From assembly GCF_004379255.2 (NCBI RefSeq), contig NC_056052.1:8673708-8737707 (forward strand): a stretch of 64,000 bases of DNA. Reading direction: 5' to 3'. Positions 34,715 through 45,266 of the stretch are shown here, one piece after another. Position 1 is the first letter of the stretch. Every line of letters begins with the position of its first letter. This DNA is from Salvia splendens. Its lineage: Eukaryota; Streptophyta; Magnoliopsida; Lamiales; Lamiaceae. The position numbers and the translations under genes were made by a program. The notes below the pieces were generated by a model. That model had not been told where the DNA came from, did not search any database, and saw only the letters and a list, made by a program, of their open reading frames with translations.

Positions 34715-34780
34715 AGAATTCCTAACACATAAATGGTAATAGGGTCCTACATTCCACTCACATTTCATTTAAAAGTAATA

Positions 34781-35080
34781 CTCCCTCCGTTCAATTAAAT
34801 ATGCAACATTTGGTTTTCGGCACGAGATTTTATGTAGTGTTGTTTTGTGAGTTAATGAAGAGAGAGTAAAGTAAGAGAGAAGGAAAAGTAGAGAGAATGT
34901 TGTTTCTATTGTTAGAAACGTTTCATTTTTAATGGGACAAACAAAAATGATTTCTAATGGGACAGAGAGAGTATATACAAGTGGGACCCATTCCACTAAC
35001 ATTTTTCCATTCACTTTTCTTAATATTTTTGAAAACTCGTGCCGTCATGAAATGAGACTTTTAATGGCGGATAGAGCGAG
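34781..35080. mobile_element. Stowaway-like MITE, 300 bp
   Basis: Starts CTCCCTCCGTTCAATTAAA and ends TTTAATGGCGGATAGAGCGAG, inverted and imperfect, with TA on both sides. It lies about 150 bases upstream of the NFD6-like start codon. Confidence 0.75.
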
Positions 35081-35237
35081 TAGTTGATAAAACCTTTTCA
35101 TATTTAAAATTGGTTAATTTTGCTTAGACGGCAAAAAAAATGGTTTAATATGATTTGGAAATCCAGATTTGGTCATCAACGCCTAAAAACCCAAGCCAAA
35201 GCCCTACCCCTCTCACTCTCTAGTCAACAAGCACACC

Positions 35238-35978
35238 ATGGCCGCCTTCGCCGCCAGATCAGCCTTTCGCTCGGCCGCGCGCAGCGCCTCCGCGACTATA
35301 TCCGCCGGCGTCAAGCCTAGGGCCGCTCCCTCTCCATTTCGCGTCCCATCGCAAAGGCTCTCCGCTCGCATTTTCAGGTTTCACTGTCGCATTAGGGCTT
35401 TTTTCCCCTTTCAACGATTCTATTCTCAATTCTCGCTTCATCGATTGCCGATTAACTATACTCCGAATTTAGGTCTCCCGTTGAGATGAGTTGTGTTAGC
35501 GTAATGTCGATGTTGCCGCACCACACCGCCACCGCCTCCGCCGTCCTAAATTCTATGCTATCCGTCGCGCCTCGCGGCCACGGTTGGAGCATTGAAGGTC
35601 AGTTCTACTGCGCCTTTTTAGCTATGTAATTAGAAATTAATCAAATTATGCCATTTTTCATCCTATCATTTCTGTGAGTGAATGATTTTAGGGGAAATAT
35701 AGAAGTCTCTTATGATATTCTGCCATTACCTTAAATAAAGATAAAATTAGGTTATAGCTATGATACATGAAGTGTTTTTAGTGATTCTTTCTGAATTGAT
35801 GATTTTTAGATAAGCTTAAGAGGTTTGTTGGTAGACAGTTAATTTTAGATTGTTAATCATATATCTGAGATCTTGATTCTGTGGATAGATGATTGCAGTT
35901 ATGATTATTTTGAGAAATTTGTTGATATTTATTACTACTAATACATTGTGTTCATCAGATACCAACGATGATGTATGA
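35238..35978 (+). CDS. NFD6-like small mitochondrial protein (3 exons)
   Basis: Proposed coding exons are 35238-35377, 35473-35597 and 35959-35978, giving 94 residues. The start [18 protein letters not shown] is a strong organelle targeting sequence (Ala, Arg, Ser, no acids). The body has [27 protein letters not shown] and [15 protein letters not shown], the pattern of plant NUCLEAR FUSION DEFECTIVE 6-like proteins, which act in mitochondria and are needed for nuclear fusion during reproduction in Arabidopsis. Introns have GT-AG ends, and the first splices within an Arg codon. The last exon is inferred: 35959 gives DTNDDV and stop after CAG. Another acceptor at about 36521 would give a shorter tail, so alternative last exons are possible. 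Family fairly sure; exact function inferred. Confidence 0.82.
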
Positions 35979-37272
35979 TGACTATTGGATTGTTCGAGCC
36001 AAGTTTTATTTTCGTTGTCAAATAGGTAGACTTATGCAGAGAGTTCTTAGTAGTGATCCTCTTTGGCATAGAATAAGTTCATCAACTGTTAAAAAAAGGA
36101 AACTGTTTTAGTTGATTTCGTTGCCGAACATAGATTCTTCAAGTTTGTAACTTTTCTTTGTGTAAAAGTATGGTCGTTTCCAGATTGTTTGTGTGACATA
36201 CATATCGTCTTCTATTCTCGTATTGCTTCAAGATTGACATTATAGTGATAAGGGAATAGAGAAGAAATCAATGCTGCATTACCTTTGACTCGGCCTTTCC
36301 TTTTTTTCGTTCAGGGTTATGATTCCTGCTCATTGGCTGATTTGATGCTTGAAGGTTTTCTGATTCTCTCTTTTTGTTTAAGCTATAATAGTATTGTATA
36401 AGCCTCTGAGGATAACTGGCACTTTAAACCACAGTCTTAATCTCCCAATTGTTGTTTTGCTTGTTATCTAGCAGCAAATGGCTAAACTAGTTTCTATAAT
36501 TTCTTTATGCTGTATTGTAGATCGGTGATTGTTGAGATGGGCAGCGTTTTGTGATTGTTGTCAATGGACATGTAATACTACTTCAAGGGACATCATTTCT
36601 GCTTCGTCGTTAAAGCTATTCTTTTATAATCCTTGTAGTCGTCTTCTCCATTCTCTGTCATTCATTAATGTGCAAGAAGATGTATAGTGGTACTCCTAAA
36701 TTGTGTTTTCCCCGTCCTTTGAAAAAAATGTTTCGACATATGATCTCACTTCGGTATCTATAATTCTTGTTTGAGGGGTTTGGAGCATGTATCAACTAAC
36801 AGATTGAATGTATTGTGACATTATTTCACTATTATCATTATAGCTCAACTCTTTCTCCCCTCTCTAAACGCATTTCAGATTGACATTAAAAGCTTGATCA
36901 TTTGGAACTTCATGAATGGAAAATAAACATGAAAATTTGCGCTGTATATACGCTTCAAGCAATAGTTGAACTAACCAACAGCATCATTACATCACTCACT
37001 TCATATTTACGACACAATAAAAATATATGAGCTCAAAATAAAAATAAAAATAAACCCCAGAAATTCACTCCACATTTGGGAACGAGAGATCCTATATGGC
37101 AGAATCAAGGGACCATATTGTTCACTCCACATCAAATTAATGCCATAAATAAATCAGACCAACTTAGTGGCAAAAAAGATAGTAAAATAACCAGGCGAAC
37201 ATGTATACCAAGGACCCAATAGTGACAAAATGAATTGCCGCCCAAATATCCACAAGGTGGAATCCAAACTTA
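35979..37272. other. Tail-to-tail region between two host genes
   Basis: Holds the 3' part and UTR of the NFD6-like gene (plus) and the 3' UTR of the OB-fold gene (minus). No other coding region is evident. The style is intron or UTR, T-rich on the plus strand up to about 36700. Confidence 0.6.
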
Positions 37273-39113
37273 TCAAGATTCTTCGACGGTGACCAGCTCG
37301 TACTCGACAAGGGAGAGGTTGTTTTCCTCTTTGACCACAAATTCTGCTGGTTCGGTGACCTCAACACGACCCCACTTATCCACAGCAAGCCTCATTGAAC
37401 CCTTAAACATGTCAATCTTTGCATTGCGAAGTATCACTGTATTATTAGGCTTCATCATCTCAACTGCATCATAATTTGAGCATTTTTCATCAACAAATAT
37501 TGCAGCAAGTTAAAACAAGGAAGAGCTTTTTTTACATGATTTATAGTACTAACAGACTAGCAACCGCTTATTTTAATTGGTATATTGCAACCACAATAAA
37601 AGAAAACGGTCAATCATCTTAAATACATTAAGAAATAGAAGGCACAAAAGCCAATTTAAATTAGATAGGCAAGAAATAAGTTCAGAATTGAATCCAACCC
37701 AAGACTGACAGAGCTGTTTTCAGGACTATTTAGAAACATACCAGACGGGAAGTAAATGTATCACTAACGCAAACTTTCCCGGACATCACTTAATCTTGAT
37801 TTATAGAATAAGGGCCGTCATATTTAAAGTAGATAAAAAGCAGGTATGTCCTACATCCTGCAGGATTCCAATTCAACTTGAATTCATGCGCAGATTTACA
37901 CACTAACATCACATGACCCAATGCCTAATATCTAGCAACAGTTCCCAAGCTGAGGCAATGAGCAATACATAGCAGAAGAAGCAAAAGTGTGCGAGTAATT
38001 GGCCAAAACAGGTATCACAATTAACTATTAATGCTTCCTAGCCACTAGAATCAATATCAACATACCAAAATAAAACCACAAAGAAATAAATAAAATGCTT
38101 AAACTAGTACTCCGTACCTAACAATACAAAAGGCTAAAATGTAAATGCATTAGTCTTACTCTAAACGCAACACTTGGCAGGACAAAGAACGGTAATTTTA
38201 ACAACCAAAATAAGACCTGAACAATGAGCATCACAGACTCAGTCATGAGGTAAAAGTAAGCCTCTCAACTGAGAATTTCCACTTCATAAATGCAGAATAA
38301 ATCTCAGATATTGATTTTGAGGTTGAAAAGAATGTTTAAATTAAGTTATGGGATCAAAATCCAACAAAATGTGATCAAGTTAACGAATAAACATTCCACA
38401 AAAGAGAAAAACCATGATAACAGAAACAAGTTTGAATAATCAGACAAAAATAGCTTCTTAAACTTTTCAAAAGGCGCTCTATCTGTAGCAACATTGACTT
38501 TTACTGGAAAATAGTCCCTCGATTTATCAAGTTATGATACTCCTATAATGAAACCACCGTTATCAAATTACTACTATTATCAAGCTGAAGACCACGATCA
38601 CAGTTCCATTCCAATTTCCAGATACCCAACCGTCAACAAAACAATTGACAAAACCCTAACCGATCAAATTCCCCAATCAACTACAAAAGAAACAACAATT
38701 TCACAATTCCATTCCCATTTTCCACTACATACACACACAGGAAATTCGCAAAACCTTCAAACAAACATCACAGACATTTACGCATCAATTACGAACAGAG
38801 AACAAGGTAGAAGGCTATATCAAACAAAGACCTTGATCGTTGCGAGCGGTGAAGAGAATCGTCCCTGTTTCGTCTCCGATGAGGCATTCAGCGATCCTCG
38901 TGTTCTGATTCTGCGCCCCGCGAAAAGTCGGATTCCGCGGCTTCTTACTCAGAACAGTGGTCGATTCCAGAACTTTGACGACGAGTGTATGCCCACTCGT
39001 CCCCGGATCCAGAGAATCGACCTTCACGAACACCGGCTTGCGCAGCCCCGGCTTGCTACCGGCCGAGCCACCGCCTGCTGCTGAGGTTTCAACGACGGCG
39101 CTTTGGCTGCCAT
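37273..39113 (-). CDS. OB-fold nucleic-acid-binding protein (At4g28440 type)
   Basis: Two exons, 39113-38832 and 37463-37273, with a GT-AG intron of 1.37 kb splitting a Val codon. The product carries FVKVDSLDPGTSGHTLVVKV, ECLIGDETGTILFTARNDQ and VILRNAKIDMFKGSMRLAVDKWGR, the single OB-fold of plant At4g28440-like proteins, related to SOSS-B single-stranded-DNA-binding subunits, and ends VEYELVTVEES. Expected length is about 157 residues. The only suitable ATG (39113-39111) is out of frame with the rest by one base: exons total 473 nt, one short of a multiple of three, and the run after ATG has two G where three would restore Gly-Ser-Gln-Ser. This is an assembly error, or a real start-codon frameshift. 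Family assignment is firm; the biochemical role is inferred. Confidence 0.85.
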
Positions 39114-39282
39114 GGAGACTGAGTTTGTAAGCGTGAGTGATGAGGTGTGATTTGGGGTTTTAGCTTCGATTTTAGGTGCGAATGAAACCCTAGACCTAAT
39201 TATTAAAATAGAAAAAGAAATGAAAATTGGAAACGAAACGACCTTGCGTCGTTACGAAACGACCTTTTATTTTTATTTTTTT
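39114..39282. other. OB-fold gene 5' region
   Basis: Short 5' flank of the OB-fold gene on the minus strand. It includes CCTAGACCTAATTATT-type sequence and two GTCGTTACGAAACGACC-like palindromic bits before the Harbinger cluster. Confidence 0.4.
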
Positions 39283-40486
39283 GGCTAATGGGGCGCCCTA
39301 AGGGCATTAGCAATGGGGCGCCCTAAGGCGCCCTAAGGCGCGCTCTATGGCGCGCCACGTCAGCAGTTTTATCCTCCTACCTCCCCACCTGCAGTGGGGC
39401 GCCCTAAGGCGCGCCCTAAGGCGCGCCCTATGGCGCGCCACATCATCATTTTATTTATTTGTTTAATTGATTTAAATGTTTTCAACTAACAATTAATAAC
39501 GAGTAAATAAAAAGGTCGAAATAACAAACGGGGACACATTAATAAAAAAAGAAGTTACACCGTTCAACTTACAAAAAAAACCGCGTGCCATCGTCCGCGA
39601 CCTATCGTCCGTGTACGCCACAATGGGGAGGACGATGGCGCGCCCGATGCCTATCGTCCGCAGCCATCGTCCGTGTACGCCACAATGGGGCGGACGATGG
39701 CGCGGACGATAGGCATCGGGCGCGCCATCCTCCGCGCCCTTAGTATCGGCCGCGACGATCGTCCGCGACCTATCGTCCGTATCCGCAATGGGCGCGGACG
39801 ATCGATGGCGCGGACGATGCGCGCCATCGGGCGTGCCATCGTCCGCCCATTGCGGATGGCCTAAGGCGTGTCATGTTATCAGTTTTATCCTCCTACCCCT
39901 ACCTACAATGGGGTACTCTAAGGCGGGCCCTATGAATTTTATTTTCATTTCATTTCATTTATAGAAAATTTAAATATCTACAAAAATTGAGAAAAAACTC
40001 TATTTCATTTATAAAAATTAATGTTCATACATTTATAAAAATTAATGTTCATATGCTTATGAGTTAGTCAAGAGTAGAGTCACATTATTAGTAATGTAAT
40101 TGGATTTAAAATTAGAAAAATTCATGTTATAAAAATACATACATTTTATAAAAATTAATTTTCATCACATTTTTATCTTAATAAATGTATAAAACAATTT
40201 AGTTTTCAAGATATCTCAACTAGTGTGTAGCCCAATGGTTAGGATTATTGCCTTCCAAGCAATAGATTCGGGTTTGAACCCCGGCAAATGCAATTTTTAA
40301 GTAAAATGCGTGCCATCGTCCGCCGCGCCCACAATGGCGCGGACGATGGCCATCGTCCGCGCTATACGCTGCGGACGATGTATCGGGCGTGGGCTTCGGG
40401 CGCGCCCGATGGCAGGCACCCACCATGGTGCCATCGTCCGTGCCCGAGGACGATGGACGCCATCGGGCGCCCCATTGTGGGTGCCC
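39283..40486. mobile_element. Cluster of Harbinger-derived elements
   Basis: The left end after TAA reads GGGCATTAGCAATGGGGCGC (39305). An inverted partner GCGCCCCATTGTGGGTGCCC ends at 40486 next to TTA. A further right end, CCCATTGCGGATGGCC followed by TAA, lies at about 39840-39857. The segment 39330-39440 (GCGCGCCCTAAGG repeats, CAGTTTTATCCTCCTACC) recurs at 39860-39935. The parts 39576-39858 and 40313-40490 are full of CATCGTCC and its inverse. I read this as one element with another inserted; exact borders are uncertain. Confidence 0.6.
40221..40292 (+). tRNA. tRNA-Gly(TCC)-like sequence, probably a pseudogene
   Basis: A 72-nt stretch has a tRNA layout: TAG CCCAATGGTTAGGAT as D-arm (A box), anticodon stem-loop TTGCCTTCCAAGCAA with TCC in the loop, and GGGTTTGAACCCC as T-arm (B box). 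It closely follows plant tRNA-Gly(TCC) in the D and anticodon arms. The acceptor arms (TAGTGTG and CAAATGC) pair poorly, and the T-loop has TTTGAA for TTCGAA. So it is a decayed tRNA gene or the head of a tRNA-derived SINE. Confidence 0.6.
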
Positions 40487-40497
40487 TTAGGGGCTAA

Positions 40498-41014
40498 GAG
40501 CATCTCCAATGGCGGACGTCCGGTCGGACTTCCGCGACGGGCGACCGGGACGGCCGCCATTGTAACACATACAGTTGGATACGGACGTCCCGTATGGAAG
40601 TCGGATGTCCTCGGATATCCGCGCGACGGGCGGGTGGACGTCCGCCATTGTGGCGTGGGTCGGACGTCCTCCGCGGACGTCCGAGTTATAATTTTTTTTA
40701 TAAAAAAACTCTATATATTATCGAAGAGGTTTGGACGCGGAGGGGTTGGCGTTGATGTGGTTAATTTTTTTTTCGAATCATGTATGTTTTTTTTAATGAA
40801 GTTGTTAATTTTTCTCGTTCGTATTCGTATTGAAATTTTATTTCCGTAAACGTAAATTGCTTTATTTGTGATTTTTTTTATTGCGGGAAGTCCTAGTGGG
40901 AAGGGCGATGTGAAGAGCGGATTGTGCAGGGGAAGTCCTAGTGACGTGGCAGGAGGTGTTTTTGGGAAGTCCTAGTAGATGTCCGAGTGGGACATCCATG
41001 CATTGGAGATGCTC
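40498..41014. mobile_element. Harbinger MITE, 517 bp, derived from family B
   Basis: Terminal repeats are GAGCATCTCCAATGGCGGAC and CATTGGAGATGCTC; TAA flanks both sides (40495-40497, 41015-41017). The left 230 bp is CGGAC/GTCCG-rich like the start of element B, and the right 280 bp matches the end of element B in order: GAGGGGTTGGCGTTGATG, TTTAATGAAGTTG, GACGTGGCAGGAGGTGTTTTTGGGA. So it keeps the ends and loses nearly the whole transposase. Confidence 0.88.
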
Positions 41015-41029
41015 TAAATTAGGCCAATG

Positions 41030-41718
41030 AGCATGGATATGGATCCAGACCCATTTTTATTAATTTTTTATTTGCCCCCATTTTGCAAGAGCACAACACT
41101 CACATTCATGCTCTTCCACAAGAGTATGCTCAAGGGTCCCATCATTTTATTATTTAATTTAAATACTTCAATTACTAAAAATATCTCCACAATATTAAAT
41201 GCATTAATAATACGCGAAATACTATTACAAATTACTAAAAAATTAAAGGTTAAATAATTAAAATCCTAAAAATTAAAAATTACATAATTAAAATCCTAAA
41301 AATGAAAAAAATATCATAAAAATTGAGATTGGGAGACTTGTTTGGTATAGTGTCATTTTTTGTGTTTGAAATGAGAGTATTTATAGATGAAAGTATGAAT
41401 TTTGGGGTAAAAATAATGAAAAAATAAATTAAGTGTGAAAAAATGGATATATTTTATTAGGAAGTGGGAATTTTTTAAATTAAATCTGAATTATTCAGAT
41501 TTTTCAATTTTTTTTAAAAAATAATAAAAATAATAATAAATCAACGGCCAATCAGAGCATGCCACGTCGGCTGCTCGTGCTCTTGCCGTTGACACGGACG
41601 TGCTCTATGCATCGAGCAGGGCCGTGCCGTTGGCAAGAGCACAGCAGCGAGCACGGGTCTGCTCTCGCCGATGGCACGGACGCCGTCATTGCGCAAGAGC
41701 ACCGATGGGCGTGCTCAT
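41030..41718 (-). mobile_element. Harbinger ORF1-family derivative
   Basis: The zone 41340-41710 parallels 17890-18321: a TATTTATAGATGAAA promoter, TGGATATATTTT, poly-A/T, then GC-rich GCACGGACGTGCTC and CATCGAGCAG repeats. The right end is GGGCGTGCTC, the left end GAGCATGGATATGG. Between them there is only AT-rich DNA without coding motifs. The 3-bp duplication is not clear. Confidence 0.6.
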
Positions 41719-42663
41719 ATATTTATCCAAGTTCAGTGTGACCCAAAATCAATATTTTTAATTTGATAGATGTCTCGGTTTTTTAATACGTTCATTCATA
41801 TAAATATGTTATTCTATTTTTATTATTGTAATAAGTAAAACCACATTCCATTCAACTCACTATTTATAATGTAGAATTCTAAATCAAGAGGCCTAATCTC
41901 ATTATTTGACATTTGTGATGTAGAGTATTAATTCAAACTTCAGATATAATATCGCTATAAAGCGTGGATAAATATCAAAAGTATAATGACGATGGTGCCC
42001 CTACGTAGGCAGAGTAAAGGACAAGCCGGTAGATAAGGTGACACATGTAATAGCTATGTCTTGCCCTTTCGGCGGGGCCCACTTTAATTAGTCTTCATCC
42101 TTATCCTCTTTTCTGATTCTCTTATTCCACTCCATTTTTACAATCACCACCCCATATCCATGCAAATGTTTACTCCTTCCGTTTGCGAATAGGACTCCCA
42201 TTTCTTTTCGAAGCGGGTTTTCAAAACATTAAGAAAAGTAAAGGTAAAAAAGTTAGTAGAATATATGTCCCACTTATATATATAAATTTTAAATAAAATA
42301 TGAGTGGAATAAGTTAGTAGAATATGGGTGGGGACATGTATACCATTTAAAGTAAAGTAAGAGAGTTATTAAAAAAAGTAAGAGAGAAAGATGGGGAAAA
42401 GGTAATGGAATTAGTTTTAGTAATCACGTGGTTCACATTATTAGTGGTGTATATTTGATTAAAACTTTTTATATTTGGACTGTCTAATTTTAGGGTCGAC
42501 TCAAAATGGTAAAACTAGTCTATTTTTTGGGGACGAATGATATGCTATTTTTAGTAACAAACTTCATATTCATTAATTTAATTTCACTTACATTTTATTA
42601 TAAATCTGAGATTTCTTTCATCCCAAAAAAAATGTTATACTTGTGATACTACTTTGAGTAATA
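41719..42663. other. Spacer with Stowaway remnants
   Basis: A Stowaway-like start (CTCCTTCCGTTTGCG at 42172) and scattered GTGGAATAAGTTAGTAGAAT phrases show old MITEs to about 42540. A GC-richer stretch at 41990-42090 (CTTTCGGCGGGGCCCAC) has no recognisable frame. Confidence 0.5.
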
Positions 42664-43476
42664 CTCCCTCCGTCCCGGACTACTTGCACTATTTTCCTTT
42701 CTGTGCGTCCCAAGTTACCTGCACTCTTTCCATTTTTAGTAAAAATTAAAATTCTCTTATCACACTTAATTAAAGCTAATTTAATGACATTTATTAATTA
42801 ACCACCAACTCCACCAACCCCACCATCCTCAATTCATTTGTAATGTATCTGTTCTCTCTCTTTGCAACTCTCTATCTGTAAATCCTAAAAAAAACTCTCT
42901 CTTGAAACCCTAGATCAACCTCACTCCCCGTCTACGCGATCTTCCATCCGCGATTAATCCACGACGGAAGAACGGCGAGTCGTCAAACACCGTCTCCTGC
43001 ACCACCGTTTCAGATTCATTCACTGAAACACCTAGATCAGACCTCAAACTTTCAGAATCAGAAATTGGGGCTACAATAGCTCTTCTGAAAAGAGATCGAT
43101 TCACGTTATGACGGTATCTAAGTGGAGGGCTACGACTGCGGTAACGGGAGAGGGGAGTGTCAGGAACGATGGTCTCTGTCTCGGACACCATTGAGAGAAG
43201 AGTTATGGAGACAATATGAACAAGAAAAGAACGATGATTCAAGACCCAAATTTAGAGTTTCAGTTTTAATTTTGGGTTGGAAGCAAAATATTGGATGAAC
43301 AAGAACGATGATTCATAGGGTTTCAATTTTAATTTTGGATTGGAAGCAAATATTGGATAAAAAAATGACCTTAAAATTCACCAACTTTATTAGCCATTCT
43401 ACTTAAAACACTAAATAATCATTCCTTAATCTCCGTGTCGAAAAGTAAACGTTCGAGTAGTCCGGGACGGGGAGAG
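42664..43476. mobile_element. Large Stowaway-type element (813 bp) with genic core
   Basis: Ends CTCCCTCCGTCCCGGACTAC and GTAGTCCGGGACGGGGAGAG are inverted repeats matching at 17 of 20 positions, flanked by TA (42662-42663 and 43477-43478). Members of this size class are usually 200-300 bp. The interior includes CTCTCTTGAAACCCTAGATC, typical of a plant 5' UTR, and a 93-codon minus-strand frame (43191-42910, MVSETETIVPDTPLSRYR, rich in Arg and Ser). A 62-79 bp segment is tandemly duplicated at 43219-43359. No transposase is present. Confidence 0.8.
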
Positions 43477-44050
43477 TACTATTATATACATACCATAAGT
43501 AACACATTTTTTGTTTATAAGTGGAGAAAATGTCATGTACCTTATTGTAAAAAATATGGGATTTTAGAGGTATATGTAGAGTGTGTTGGAGTGGAAAAAT
43601 GATGTGCTTTCAGCTGTGTAACGAGATTATTAATAAGTGGAGATAATTAAAGAAAAAAAAAACTATGTATTAGAAATGATAACAAAACGTTAGTACTAAT
43701 TTATGGGACGAATGACTAATAAAATGTGCATTAGCTAACATAAAATTAGAATTCATAACATACCTCATAGTATAACTTACCATAACATTACATATCATTA
43801 TCAACGACATTATATTTGTCATATTATACGTTATACGTACCTTACTCACTAACAAATTTGAGTTATGTAGAGTATTAATAAGTTAGTCGACTGACGATAA
43901 TATCCATGTAGTAATAAACAATTACTCCATGCAATAGAGGATCCCATCCTGGAAATAGAGAAAAGAAGGTGGAATATAGAAATGGATAGATATTTTGCAC
44001 CCTCAAACCCTTGTATTTATACACCCATCATCACAAAATCATTCAAGAAA
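43477..44050 (+). promoter_or_regulatory. Region upstream of DRM1, possible promoter
   Basis: AT-rich DNA between the 813-bp element and DRM1. A TATA-like GTATTTATAC lies at 44013-44022, only about 30-38 bases before the ATG. If used, the 5' UTR would be about 10 bases or less. Auxin or dormancy elements could not be identified with confidence. Confidence 0.4.
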
Positions 44051-44596
44051 ATGGTGCTCTTGGATCATCTCTGGGATGATGTGGTGGCCGGGCCGCTGCC
44101 GGAGCGCGGCCTCAAACACCTGAAGAAGGTCTACACCAAGCCCTTGAACATCAAAGGTATACATACTACTTGTTGCGTGTGATCTTATTTTATTTTTTGG
44201 GGATTAATTTGTGATATGATGACGAGATTATCAGATATTGGGGTGGAGGGAAGCAGCAAGTACCAGCGATCTCTGTCGATGCCGGCCAGCCCGGTGACAC
44301 CAGGGACGCCGTCGCCCACCACCGTCAGGAAGGACAACGTGTGGCGGAGCGTCTTCCATCCCGGCAGCAACATCGCCACCAAGACCGTCGGAGCTAACTA
44401 CTTCGACCGCCCCGAGCCCAACTCCCCCACCGTTTATGACTGGTGATCACTTTGGCACCTCCTTTTTTTTGTTTTTTCTAAAAATTTTGATTTTTGTGTA
44501 CTATTATTATTATACATGTTAATTATATGAATTTATCTTGAATTTTGTAGGCTATACAGTGGGGAGACGAGGAGCAAGCACCACGAGAAAGTGTGA
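44051..44596 (+). CDS. DRM1: DRM1 / auxin-repressed 12.5 kDa protein
   Basis: Three exons (44051-44156, 44235-44442, 44551-44596) encode 119 residues. The start [20 protein letters not shown], middle [17 protein letters not shown] and [14 protein letters not shown], and end [17 protein letters not shown] are diagnostic of the dormancy-associated/auxin-repressed (DRM1/ARP) family. Members are short, intrinsically disordered plant proteins induced in dormant buds and stress and repressed by auxin; their molecular activity is not settled. Both introns are short with GT-AG ends, and splice within Asp and Trp codons. All conserved blocks are intact, so this is a likely working gene. Confidence 0.96.
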
Positions 44597-45263
44597 ACGC
44601 ATCTAAATAGTTTACTTGTTTTGAGTTGCATGTATATAAAAGTAGTATGTATTATGGGTATGAGGGGTTTGGTTACTTTTCTGGTTATTATGGTTTGATT
44701 AAAGCAAACTTTATTATGGTTTGAGTTTCTGATCTGCTACTTAATGCTAATCAAGGTTTCCTCTGCGTCACGTTGTATTTAATTTCTCAATGACATGTTT
44801 AATGGGAGATTATACAACCTACACTAACAAAGATAAAGCTGTCAATCAAGAGAAAATAATAATTCAATGGCCAAATTAGTCAAAGATGATAATGATTTAG
44901 AAAAAAATTCGAGTGATGGGACCCATAAATTAGATGCGTCAAATAAAAGTAATTGCTTGCTAGTACAATTCACCCCAGCAGTGATAGAGATATTAGTAAT
45001 TCTAATTTATCAAGTAAAATTTTAAATATGCAACTTAAATTCTGATTCCAATCCATCCCTCTACAGTTTGGGGTTGTTAGTATGTCCAAGTTATACTTTC
45101 ATTGGATACCAATAATATATCGATTATGTGATAATGTTATTATAACTTTCTGCAAGAATAATGTAATGTTGAATTAAAATAAGGGCGACGACAGCGAAAG
45201 CCTACTGACAGCAGACAAGAAGATGAGGTTTAAATGGCCCACACCCACATTGCGATATATAGT
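44597..45263. other. DRM1 3' flank
   Basis: Contains the DRM1 3' UTR and AT-rich spacer up to Harbinger C. No gene seen. Confidence 0.55.
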
Positions 45264-45266
45264 TGA

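Larger units (their letters stand above)
24734..34720 (+). mobile_element. Copia element with both LTRs, rearranged interior
   Basis: The outer LTRs (24740-25173 and 34283-34714) are flanked on the far sides by the same hexamer AGAATT (24734-24739, 34715-34720), so they look like the two ends of one insertion. The total of nearly 10 kb is about twice a normal copia element. The excess is a long non-coding leader, a duplicated integrase-RT segment, a foreign inverted LTR piece and an N gap. By eye the LTRs differ at roughly one base in ten, so the insertion is old. Confidence 0.75.

Noticed and set aside
39651..39864. Arg-rich frames (RPMARIVRAID and partners)
   Set aside because: Direct product of repeated CATCGTCC motifs on both strands.
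43670..43855. 61-codon minus-strand frame
   Set aside because: AT-rich composition, no motif, between a MITE and the DRM1 promoter.
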